Assembly (NCBI RefSeq): GCF_034180645.1
Contig: NZ_JAXFNY010000019.1
Location: 1 to 12,927, forward strand
Origin: Mobiluncus sp034180645
Lineage (GTDB): Bacteria > Actinomycetota > Actinomycetes > Actinomycetales > Actinomycetaceae
DNA length: 12,927 bases
Direction: 5' to 3'
The notes beneath the pieces are model-generated. The model was not told the origin of the DNA and made no database searches. It worked only from the letters and a program-made list of their open reading frames with translations. Below are positions 6,272-12,927 of the stretch, piece by piece. Position numbers and translations under genes: made by a program. How positions within the stretch are numbered: position 1 is the first letter of the stretch; every line of letters starts with the position of its first letter.

Positions 6272-8845
6272 TTAGGAAGCCAGAGTCGCCATCAGCGCCG
6301 GGGTCCGCACAGTTTTGCGAACCGGCCACGATGCCGCCAAAACTGCCAAAATGACAGCCGCCGCAACGAAACCGAGCTGGCCCAGCACCGGAATTCCCCA
6401 TGCGCTCAGCCCAAAGTCACGCAGCATCCAACGCCACAGCATTCCGATGACCAGTCCGGAAATCCATCCCAGCCCCGCACCCAGCAACGCCAGGAAAAAT
6501 GCTTCCCAACGCAGCGAAGCCCGCACTTCCCGCGGGGTTAGCCCCAGCACCCGCAGCAGGGCGAAAATTTGCCGCCGTTCTATCATCGCCAGCGCCAAAG
6601 TGTTCACAATCCCCAGAATGGCGATGACGACGGACAGTCCGAGTAGCGCGTACATCAGCCACAGTACCTGTGTGGTGGTTTGCGACAGGGCGTGAGACAA
6701 CTCAACCGGGGTATAGACCCGGTAAACATAGAACTGATTCAGGCTGTGCTGTATCTGGTTTTGAATCTCACGGATTTCAGACGGGGCGGCCGCGGCGTTT
6801 TCACTCTTTAGGTTCACAAAAATGTACTGGAAAGCGAGGGATTCTGGGGCTGCCGCCTGGCGCAGATACAGCGGATCGAGGAAAATCGCCGCGTCCAGCA
6901 GGGTGGAATGCACTATCCCGGCGACTTTGGTGGAATAAATCCCGCGGGGACCCGTCACTGTAATCGCATCCCCCACTTTCCACCCTTCCCGGGCGGCATC
7001 ACGGGCGTTCACCAGGGCTCGGCCGTTCGCCAAGCCCTTCACGTCACCGGTCTTAACCTGCAGGGAGACCAGGTTGTCGGCTTGGTCCGCGGTGATGCCG
7101 GCGACAGTGAGGGACCGCGTGGGATCTTGGTCGAGCCGCACCAGCATCGGGGCGCTAAAGATGTCGGCGTCTGCGGAGCGTACCCCGTCCACTTTTCGCA
7201 GCGCCGAGACGGCTTTCTCCACGTTCGTGGAGGGCTGCAGCGAGGCTACGACCAGGTCAGATTGAACTTCCTGGGTCACCCCGGACTGCAGGGACTTGCG
7301 GGCGGAATCAGCCAGGATTCCGCCGGTGGTGGCGATGGCTATGCCAAGGACCAGGGCGGCGGCTCCCAGGGAGGTGCGGCGCGGGTAGCGGCGCAGGTTG
7401 CGCAGCGCCAACAGCGCCGGTAAGCGCTGCCCGCGCCTAAATAAGGCGGAAAAAAACCACAGGAACGGTCGCAGCAAGACCGGGGTCAGACACAGCACGC
7501 CAGACAACCCCAACAGCGTTGCCGCCATGCCCAGCACTGCCGCCTGCGTCCCCACTTCTGACCGAGACGCTTCCAACAATGCCACCGCGCCGAGGCCAAT
7601 GGCCACGACCAGGACTAACAGCCCAAAAATCGTGACTCCGCGCCGGCGTCCTTCCGGGACGGGAGCGCTGGCAGCCAAAGCATCCAGCGGGGTCATGCGT
7701 CCGGCTCGCCAAGCCGGAATGAAACAGGCCACCACGGTAATGAAAACCCCCAGCGCCACTATCGTCAGGGCCCTCCAGAGCCCCAACGGCACACCGGAAG
7801 TAAACACCCACCCTTGTGCAGTGAGAACCTGGCGGATTCCCACCACCAGAGCCAACCCCACTCCTTCGCCCAAAACGGACCCAATCAGCCCAATCAGCAG
7901 GGCTTCGCCGACCACCAGCATCCGCAGCGCGTGAGGGGTGTAGCCGGAAGTGCGCAGCATTCCGAGCATTCGATAGCGGGAGGCGACCAGAATCCCGAAA
8001 GTGTTGGCAATCAGGAAAGCGCCCGCCAGAAGCGCCAGCGCCACAAACGCCAGGGCCAGCAGGTTCACCAGACTGACCGTGCGAGCCACCGCCGCGGACT
8101 GTTGGGCGCGTAGCGCGGCCCCCGTCAGGATGACCGCATCGGGACCGACCGCGTCTTGGACGCGTTCCTTGACATTGTCCGGGTCGGCCGCGGGCGCCAC
8201 GTGGATGCCGATGAGCTTGATTTTGCCGGTAGGAGAAAACCAGGTTTTTGCGTCCTTACCGTCCACGAAAGCCAAGGTGGCGGTGCCGAGCGGGTCTTTG
8301 AACTGGGCTAGGCCCACGACTTTCAGCCGGTGGGTGGCTCCGCCCCAAATCAGGGTGGCGGTTTGGTCGGTTTTCAGTCCGGCGCGCCGGGCCGTGCTGA
8401 GTTCCAGCATGACCTCTTTCGGTCCTTGCGGCAGGCGTCCCGCCGCGACTTCCGGTCCTGGCGGATAGGGAAAAGCGCCGCGCACCAGAGTCGGGGTGAG
8501 CCCGATTGAGACGGGGTGTTTCGCCTGGTCCAGCAGGACTGCCTGGCCCTCATATTGGGGAACCGCGTGGGCGACCCCGTCGGCCGCTTCGATAATTGGC
8601 ACAAGTTCATCGCTGACGCTGCCGCTCGCTGCCAAGTCTGGCGTGGCAGCGTCTTTCGTGGGTGGTGCCACGGCATAGAGGTCTCCGGAGAGCGTTGCCG
8701 TCACGGAAGACTTGGCCGCGTCAGTCATCAGGTCGGTTATCCCCAAAGTGGCGGTCAGGAACGTTACGCCCAGCACTACGGCAAACACGGTGGGGAAAAA
8801 GCGGGAGCCGCGGCGGGTCATTTCGCGCCAAATGAGTTTCCACAT
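6272..8845 (-). CDS. FtsX/MacB-type ABC transporter permease
   Basis: An 857-residue permease with two FtsX-like halves, as in LolC/MacB-related exporters that work by mechanotransmission. An N-terminal membrane helix (about 18-36) leads to a large extracytoplasmic MacB_PCD-like domain (about 40-250). Three helices follow at about 258-281, 309-336 and 357-378, and a central pair at about 402-460. A second helix (about 491-512) leads to a second extracytoplasmic domain, and three C-terminal helices lie in the last 130 residues. 'RYRMLGMLRTSGYTPHALR' and 'RRQIFALLRVLGLTPREVR' are the cytoplasmic coupling-helix motifs that contact the ATPase. It starts 5 bases after the stop of the ATPase gene, with only a weak RBS, so coupling is likely. 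Substrate unknown: candidates by family are lipids, lipoproteins, peptides or antibiotics, or regulation of cell-wall enzymes. Confidence 0.93.
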   Translation of the reverse strand: MWKLIWREMTRRGSRFFPTVFAVVLGVTFLTATLGITDLMTDAAKSSVTATLSGDLYAVAPPTKDAATPDLAASGSVSDELVPIIEAADGVAHAVPQYEGQAVLLDQAKHPVSIGLTPTLVRGAFPYPPGPEVAAGRLPQGPKEVMLELSTARRAGLKTDQTATLIWGGATHRLKVVGLAQFKDPLGTATLAFVDGKDAKTWFSPTGKIKLIGIHVAPAADPDNVKERVQDAVGPDAVILTGAALRAQQSAAVARTVSLVNLLALAFVALALLAGAFLIANTFGILVASRYRMLGMLRTSGYTPHALRMLVVGEALLIGLIGSVLGEGVGLALVVGIRQVLTAQGWVFTSGVPLGLWRALTIVALGVFITVVACFIPAWRAGRMTPLDALAASAPVPEGRRRGVTIFGLLVLVVAIGLGAVALLEASRSEVGTQAAVLGMAATLLGLSGVLCLTPVLLRPFLWFFSALFRRGQRLPALLALRNLRRYPRRTSLGAAALVLGIAIATTGGILADSARKSLQSGVTQEVQSDLVVASLQPSTNVEKAVSALRKVDGVRSADADIFSAPMLVRLDQDPTRSLTVAGITADQADNLVSLQVKTGDVKGLANGRALVNARDAAREGWKVGDAITVTGPRGIYSTKVAGIVHSTLLDAAIFLDPLYLRQAAAPESLAFQYIFVNLKSENAAAAPSEIREIQNQIQHSLNQFYVYRVYTPVELSHALSQTTTQVLWLMYALLGLSVVIAILGIVNTLALAMIERRQIFALLRVLGLTPREVRASLRWEAFFLALLGAGLGWISGLVIGMLWRWMLRDFGLSAWGIPVLGQLGFVAAAVILAVLAASWPVRKTVRTPALMATLAS

Positions 8846-8850
8846 GGCGT

Positions 8851-11205
8851 TTACCGGCCTTTAGAGGGGTATTTCAAGGAAGGAGTGCGCAAGTTCGGGG
8901 GGACGGTTTCCGCTGGGTCCGCGCCGGGGACGGGGACAACTGGGGTGTCCGGGGTTGCCGAGCCGGGGGTGCGCCCCAGGTTTCGCAAATCGTCTTGCAG
9001 AGTCGCCGAACGGGCTTCTGCCTGGGCTAACATGGCGTCTGCGCGGGCGATGAGCAGTTCTTGGTCGGGAGTTTTCCCGCGGCTGGGCAAGCTCGGATTT
9101 CCACCGTAAGGGGTTGACGAGGCCGCGGTGTCGCGAGGGGTTCGTGCTCCAAGTGCCGATTCCGAAGGGCGCGAGTCGTGCGGCGCGGCGGTTTCCTGCA
9201 GGGTTTCCGTGGCGTCGTTGATGGCTGCGCCCGAAGCGGCCAAGAGTTTTTCCGCCTGTTCAATCATGGCTAGCAGCTCGTTCTTGCCTTCGGCTTCGGC
9301 CAAGTGGGGGTCGACGGCGGGGCGGCGCGGCCGGCGCGGCCTTTCGCGGGTCGGTACGGGTTCCGGTTGCGGTTCGGGTTCTGGTTCTGGCTCGGCGAAA
9401 AATTCCGGTTGCGGTTCGGGTTCGGCAGCCGGGACTTCGGTCGAGGACATCGTGTCTGATTGCGCGGCAACTGACTCAGGGAACTGCGGATGTGGCGAAT
9501 CAGGCTCGGCGGATTCCGCCGGGACCGTTTCGGGGGTAAACGCCTCGGACAAAATCCGGGACGAAGCCGAACTGGGCACCAACGTGGGGGGATTATCCGC
9601 CCAAGCGTCCGTGGTCGGCGGCACGACCGGCGCGGCCGCATCCGGGGGAGGGACCGGTGTCGGAGCAGTTGGTGCGGGCTTCTTCGCAGCGATACCGCCC
9701 AAAATCGGACGGCGCGACAAGGGGGGTGTCCCCGAGTCCCCTGCACCGCTAACGGTAGGCGCGGGCTTGTCCGTAAACTCGAACGGATTGAACCCGGTAT
9801 CACCGTAATCTGTGGGGTCAGAATCCTGTGCGGTGTCGTAACTGTCGCCAGCCGACTCGGCAGACCCGGCAATCACGGAATCAAAGGTGGCGTTGTGTTC
9901 GCCCGCCGCTGCGGAGTTCCAGCCCGTATCAGAGCTGGCAAAGCCGGAAGCGAGCGGTTTACCCAATAAATCATTAGTGTCGTCCGGGGAATCGGGGCGC
10001 GCCACGGACATACTGGGCCACTTGAAATCGCCACGAGCCAGGGAATCTGCCAGTTCGTTCGGCTCGGGGTTTGCCTCGGCGATGCCGAGGTTTGCAAAAG
10101 TGAGGGCAGTATCGCGTTGGCGACGCGCCGGGGGAGGAGGCGCGGGGGCAGGTGTCGGGCTGGATTCGGGGGCGGTATGCCCGACTGGGAACGCGCTTTG
10201 TAAGTACGGGGAGATGGAGGAAGGCTGCGTGTCCGGTGCCGATTTTGGCAAAACTGCGGCTTCCTCTGCGGGCGATTCTGCCTGTTCAGAGTCGGTTTCC
10301 TCTTCAATTTTTGGCAAACTCATGACGGCGGTTAGATCCTTTTCCAACGCCTCGGGATCAACGTCACGTAGAGACTGGGGCGCGCCCCGCTGTCCCGCGC
10401 GTTTCCGCGCTTGCCGCACATCGCCGAGATTTTGCTCCGCTTCGAGGATGGTTTCGCGGGTCGGGTTCTCCAGTTGGCCAACGATTTGGCCGTCAAACAG
10501 GAACAGTACCCGGTCTGCGTATTTCGCGGCGTCCGGTTCGTGGGTGACCATGATGACTGACTGCCCCCAGTCGCGCGCGGCCGCCCGCAGGAACGAAAGA
10601 ACCTGTGCTGATGAAGCCGAATCGAGGTTTCCGGTCGGCTCATCAGCGAAAACGACCTCCGGGGCGGTCAGCAACGCGCGCGCGCAAGCCACCTTTTGCT
10701 GTTGCCCTCCGCTCAGCTCGGAGGGGAAGGCACCCAGCCGGGATTCCATATCCAGCTCTTTGACCAGCGCTTTTAGCCGGCGTCGATCCGGAGATTGGCG
10801 GCGCGCCATCGCTGACAACTCGATATTTTCCGCAACGTTCAACGTGGGCACCAAGTTAAACGACTGAAAAATAAACCCGATTTTGTCGCGGCGAAACCGG
10901 GTCAACTCTGCGGCATTCAGCTGAGACAGGTCACGTCCGGCAACCTTGACCGTCCCGGATTGAAACGAATCCAGCCCTGCCAAAATGTGCAGCAAAGAGG
11001 ATTTCCCGGACCCGGAAGGCCCCATAATGGCGGTGAACTGGGCGCGGGGAAAATCAACGTCCACGTTATCCAAAGCTGTGACAGCGCGCTCCGTATCGGC
11101 CTGACCATAAATTTTAGTCAGACCGCGGACGCTGATGAGAGGATTTGAGACCGGAGAAAGCGTGGTGGAAAATCTCGGTGATGCCGCAGCTGTTTGATTG
11201 ACCAA
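8851..11205 (-). CDS. ABC transporter ATP-binding protein (LolD/MacB type) with long disordered tail
   Basis: The nucleotide-binding subunit that pairs with the FtsX-type permease encoded just downstream. From the TTG start it has 784 residues. The ATPase spans about 22-250: Walker A 'GPSGSGKSS' (62-70), Q-loop 'FIFQSFN', signature 'LSGGQQQ' (164-170), Walker B 'VVFADEP' (184-190) and switch His222 in 'VTHEP'. LolD-type subunits normally end near here. This one continues for about 530 residues of Pro/Ala/Glu/Ser/Asp-rich, apparently disordered sequence. That tail includes an EP-rich repeat (about 592-617) and two predicted helical segments (about 640-672 and 713-744). No second ATPase or membrane segment is seen. 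The TTG at 11205 is chosen because AAAGGAGG lies 6 bases before it. Upstream GTG at 11262 and ATG at 11235 are in frame but have no RBS. Confidence 0.93.
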   Translation of the reverse strand: MVNQTAAASPRFSTTLSPVSNPLISVRGLTKIYGQADTERAVTALDNVDVDFPRAQFTAIMGPSGSGKSSLLHILAGLDSFQSGTVKVAGRDLSQLNAAELTRFRRDKIGFIFQSFNLVPTLNVAENIELSAMARRQSPDRRRLKALVKELDMESRLGAFPSELSGGQQQKVACARALLTAPEVVFADEPTGNLDSASSAQVLSFLRAAARDWGQSVIMVTHEPDAAKYADRVLFLFDGQIVGQLENPTRETILEAEQNLGDVRQARKRAGQRGAPQSLRDVDPEALEKDLTAVMSLPKIEEETDSEQAESPAEEAAVLPKSAPDTQPSSISPYLQSAFPVGHTAPESSPTPAPAPPPPARRQRDTALTFANLGIAEANPEPNELADSLARGDFKWPSMSVARPDSPDDTNDLLGKPLASGFASSDTGWNSAAAGEHNATFDSVIAGSAESAGDSYDTAQDSDPTDYGDTGFNPFEFTDKPAPTVSGAGDSGTPPLSRRPILGGIAAKKPAPTAPTPVPPPDAAAPVVPPTTDAWADNPPTLVPSSASSRILSEAFTPETVPAESAEPDSPHPQFPESVAAQSDTMSSTEVPAAEPEPQPEFFAEPEPEPEPQPEPVPTRERPRRPRRPAVDPHLAEAEGKNELLAMIEQAEKLLAASGAAINDATETLQETAAPHDSRPSESALGARTPRDTAASSTPYGGNPSLPSRGKTPDQELLIARADAMLAQAEARSATLQDDLRNLGRTPGSATPDTPVVPVPGADPAETVPPNLRTPSLKYPSKGR
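9361..9423. repeat. Perfect 21-bp direct repeat coding for the EP-rich segment
   Basis: A 21-base sequence starting TTCCGGTTGCGG occurs identically at 9361-9381 and 9403-9423, a period of 42 bases. On the minus strand it encodes alternating Glu-Pro/Gln-Pro residues in the ABC ATPase tail. Such repeats often change copy number between strains. Confidence 0.8.
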
Positions 11206-11449
11206 GTTTCGCCTCCTTTCTCTGCATTCTTTCATATTTGCCGCCAGGGTGCCGGTTTCCACGCCCGAAGGAAGTTCAACTCAATACCAACGGTTGATGC
11301 GCTGCCAGCGGGCGGGCGGAGGGCAGAGCCATACGGTCTTGATACGATTTTACAAAATGGCATGAACTGGGAAAAAGTCCCACGCGGTAACGAAAAATGG
11401 TCGGACAATGTTTTTTCACGGTTTGTGCGGTGCAGTCTACAATGGCAGG
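11206..11449. promoter_or_regulatory. Divergent control region between ABC operon and EamA-like gene
   Basis: This stretch holds the GGAGG RBS of the minus-strand ATPase gene (about 11211-11219) and the promoter of the plus-strand exporter gene at its right end. Two symmetric sites lie between: ATTTTACAAAAT at 11347-11358 and TGGGA-AAAAG-TCCCA at 11368-11382. Either could be an operator. I could not pick a convincing minus-strand promoter; TTGTAA about 16 bases from a TATGGC-like hexamer is only a weak candidate. Confidence 0.4.
11415..11443 (+). promoter_or_regulatory. Promoter of the EamA-like gene, apparently leaderless
   Basis: TTCACG (11415-11420) matches four of six -35 consensus bases, the spacer is 17 bases, and TACAAT (11438-11443) is a good -10. 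The ATG begins at 11450, with six bases between, which is where transcription should start. No Shine-Dalgarno sequence lies before the ATG. Confidence 0.6.
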
Positions 11450-12346
11450 ATGCCTGGAAAAGCACGAAAACCCGTTCCTGCGCCCCTGATTTTCTTTACC
11501 GAGGGCGTCATTCAGTATGTGGGGGCTGGCTTCGCGGTGACGCTGTTTGCCCTGATGGGGACGTTAACCGTGGCTTGGTTGCGGACTGTCTTTGCGGCAA
11601 TAATTCTGTTGGCGTGGCGCCGACCCTGGGGTGCCCGGGCGTTCACTCGCAGCGGCTATGTGTGGTCCTGCCTGTTTGGAACCGCCCTGGTCTGTATGAA
11701 TATGACATTTTACGAGGCAATTGCGCGGCTTCCCTTGGGGACTACCGTCTCCGTAGAGTTCCTGGGGCCGGTCATTTTTGCAGCTATCGGTATCTCCGGC
11801 TGGCTGGGCAAGTTCTCGGTCCTGTTGGCATTCTCCGGCGTAGTCATGATTGGCGGGCTGGGCCTGGATATGAGCAATCCGACTGACCGGATGGGCCTTT
11901 TTTGGGCGCTGGTCGCCGGGGGAATGTGGGTCGCCTACATGGCTTTGGGCCGCAAAGTTGCGGTTTTGGGTCGCGGCATCGATTCCTTGTCCGTAGCCCT
12001 GGCCTTCGGTTCTTGCCTGCAGCTGCCCCTGGCCTGGCCTGACATCCACGTTGTGTTCACCTCGTGGTACGTTTTCGGCCTGGCCCTGCTGATGAGCATG
12101 TGTTCCTCTTTTGTGCCTTACATCCTGGAACTGGTGGTGCTGCGCGATGTTTCCGCCGCTATTTTCGCGCTGCTCTCAGCGTTGTTGCCGGTAACGTCCC
12201 TGTTGGTGGGGGTGATTATGCTGCGGCAGTTTCCGAGCTGGCCAGAAGTGGCCGGCCTGATTTTGGTATCGGTAGCGGTGGCGATGACCTATCGGCGCGA
12301 CCCCGCCGATCCAGCCGCCCCCACCCCTGCTGAACAGACGGACTAA
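11450..12346 (+). CDS. EamA/DMT-superfamily transporter, RhtA-like exporter
   Basis: A 298-residue integral membrane protein with about ten hydrophobic helices and two EamA repeats, the usual size of the drug/metabolite transporter RhtA subgroup (threonine/homoserine efflux in Escherichia coli). Recognisable segments are 'FYEAIARLPLGTTVSVEFLG' in the first repeat, which is the conserved end-of-repeat pattern of RhtA proteins, and 'RDVSAAIFALLSALLPV' in the second. The C-terminus is a short hydrophilic Pro/Ala-rich tail. The start at 11450 is chosen because the -10 element is at 11438-11443; an in-frame ATG at 11408 would lie upstream of that promoter. Substrate is not certain: amino acids or related metabolites are the family expectation. 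The YggS-family gene follows after 9 bases. Confidence 0.9.
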   Translation: MPGKARKPVPAPLIFFTEGVIQYVGAGFAVTLFALMGTLTVAWLRTVFAAIILLAWRRPWGARAFTRSGYVWSCLFGTALVCMNMTFYEAIARLPLGTTVSVEFLGPVIFAAIGISGWLGKFSVLLAFSGVVMIGGLGLDMSNPTDRMGLFWALVAGGMWVAYMALGRKVAVLGRGIDSLSVALAFGSCLQLPLAWPDIHVVFTSWYVFGLALLMSMCSSFVPYILELVVLRDVSAAIFALLSALLPVTSLLVGVIMLRQFPSWPEVAGLILVSVAVAMTYRRDPADPAAPTPAEQTD

Positions 12347-12349
12347 ACT
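12344..12349 (+). promoter_or_regulatory. -10-like element of a possible leaderless yggS transcript
   Basis: TAAACT covers the EamA stop codon (TAA) and fits the TANNNT -10 pattern. The ATG of yggS begins at 12356, six bases after it, the same spacing as at the exporter gene. No -35 is evident and no Shine-Dalgarno sequence precedes the ATG. It could instead be chance, with translation reinitiating after the exporter stop. Confidence 0.4.
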
Positions 12350-12355
12350 AGGCTT

Positions 12356-12927
12356 ATGACCGGATTCTCACAGCGTTTGCAAGCCCTCTCCCAGCGGGTC
12401 GCCGCGGCGGCCGCGGCCGCGGGACGCGATGGCGAGTCAATCCGAATCCTTCCGGTCAGCAAAACCCACCCGGTTGCGGACCTGCGCGAAGCTCTCGCCG
12501 CAGGAGTGAGCGAATTCGGGGAAAACAAACCCCAGGAACTGGCCGCGAAAGCTGCGGAACTCGGCGCGAACCTGGGCTTGGGCGCTGACGGGAACGAGGC
12601 AAGTCCCCGCTGGATCCAAATCGGCAACCTCCAGCGCAACAAAGCGAAACTCATCGTTGCAAACGGTGCGGAACTGCAATCCTTAGATTCCGCGAAACTG
12701 GCACAAACCCTGAACCGGCTACTTGACCAGGCGGGACGGACCCTGGAAGTCATGATTGAAGTCAACACTTCCGGTGAGGACGCGAAACACGGGATTGCGC
12801 CCGAAGAAACCCTGGAGCTGGCGCGGGGGGGGAATTACCAACCCCGCCGGCACCCCAAACGCGTGTTGTCAGTGGGCGGGCCCCGGGATGAGGTGGGCGG
12901 GGGGGGGGGTTTTGGGATGTTTTGCCC
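12356..12927 (+). CDS. yggS: YggS-family PLP homeostasis protein, 3'-truncated by window end
   Basis: The N-terminal two-thirds of a cytoplasmic pyridoxal-phosphate-binding protein of the YggS/YlmE/PLPBP family, a fold-III barrel protein that buffers PLP and has no established enzyme activity. 'LPVSKTHP' carries the PLP-binding Lys36. 'EFGENKPQEL', 'WIQIGNLQRNKAK', 'ELQSLDS' and 'IEVNTSGEDAKHGI' follow in family order. Similarity holds to about 12826 ('ELAR'). Beyond that the frame stays open, but the product turns into Gly/Arg-rich sequence with none of the expected 'RGLM' block, and the DNA has long G runs. I read this as poor sequence at a contig end and not as real divergence. In many actinobacteria this gene lies in the division cluster near ftsZ; here it follows an exporter gene. 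Confidence 0.88.
   Translation, partial: MTGFSQRLQALSQRVAAAAAAAGRDGESIRILPVSKTHPVADLREALAAGVSEFGENKPQELAAKAAELGANLGLGADGNEASPRWIQIGNLQRNKAKLIVANGAELQSLDSAKLAQTLNRLLDQAGRTLEVMIEVNTSGEDAKHGIAPEETLELARGGNYQPRRHPKRVLSVGGPRDEVGGGGGFGMFC

Noticed and set aside
9128..10867. Long plus-strand frames opposite the ABC ATPase tail
   Set aside because: Their Ser/Gly-rich composition mirrors the Pro/Ala/Glu-rich tail on the other strand. The minus frame continues unbroken from a complete ATPase, so it is the real one.

Overview
The window is a high-GC, gene-dense actinobacterial segment. A DUF3073 gene directly upstream of purF and purM, a DUF3618/Phage_holin_3_6 pair, TTG/GTG starts and leaderless-looking promoters all point to Actinobacteria. 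The moderately high GC and long low-complexity insertions in housekeeping enzymes suggest Actinomycetaceae (for example Mobiluncus or a relative). That genus guess is an inference and not secure. Both window ends are rich in G homopolymers and look like low-quality contig ends.

Layout, left to right. (1) 1-430 holds no convincing gene. It contains a cluster of short imperfect repeats, hairpins and a 127-bp inverted-repeat structure. (2) 431-2086 (+) is a family-5 peptide-type substrate-binding lipoprotein with no permease or ATPase gene beside it. (3) 2189-5390 (+) is a tight operon, DUF3073-purF-purM, with 4-nt and near-zero junctions, encoding the first and fifth steps of de novo purine synthesis. 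Both enzymes carry extra segments compared with their families. (4) 5421-5476 is a strong hairpin between convergent genes, probably a bidirectional terminator. Its arms match a repeat near the left end of the window. (5) 5497-11205 (-) is a second operon. In transcription order it encodes an ABC ATPase with a tail of about 530 residues, a large FtsX/MacB-type permease, a Phage_holin_3_6 membrane protein and a DUF3618 membrane-anchored protein. (6) 11206-11449 is the divergent regulatory region. (7) 11450-12346 (+) is an EamA/RhtA-like exporter. It is followed 9 bp later by a YggS-family PLP-binding protein cut off by the window end. Both genes lack a Shine-Dalgarno sequence and have a -10-like hexamer six bases before the ATG.

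Most of the window is ordinary core genome, and I found no CRISPR array, prophage, insertion sequence, tRNA or recognised defence system. The points most worth a second look are the low-complexity tail on the ABC ATPase, the two apparently leaderless genes, the insertions in PurF and PurM, and the repeat family shared between the left end and the purM terminator.
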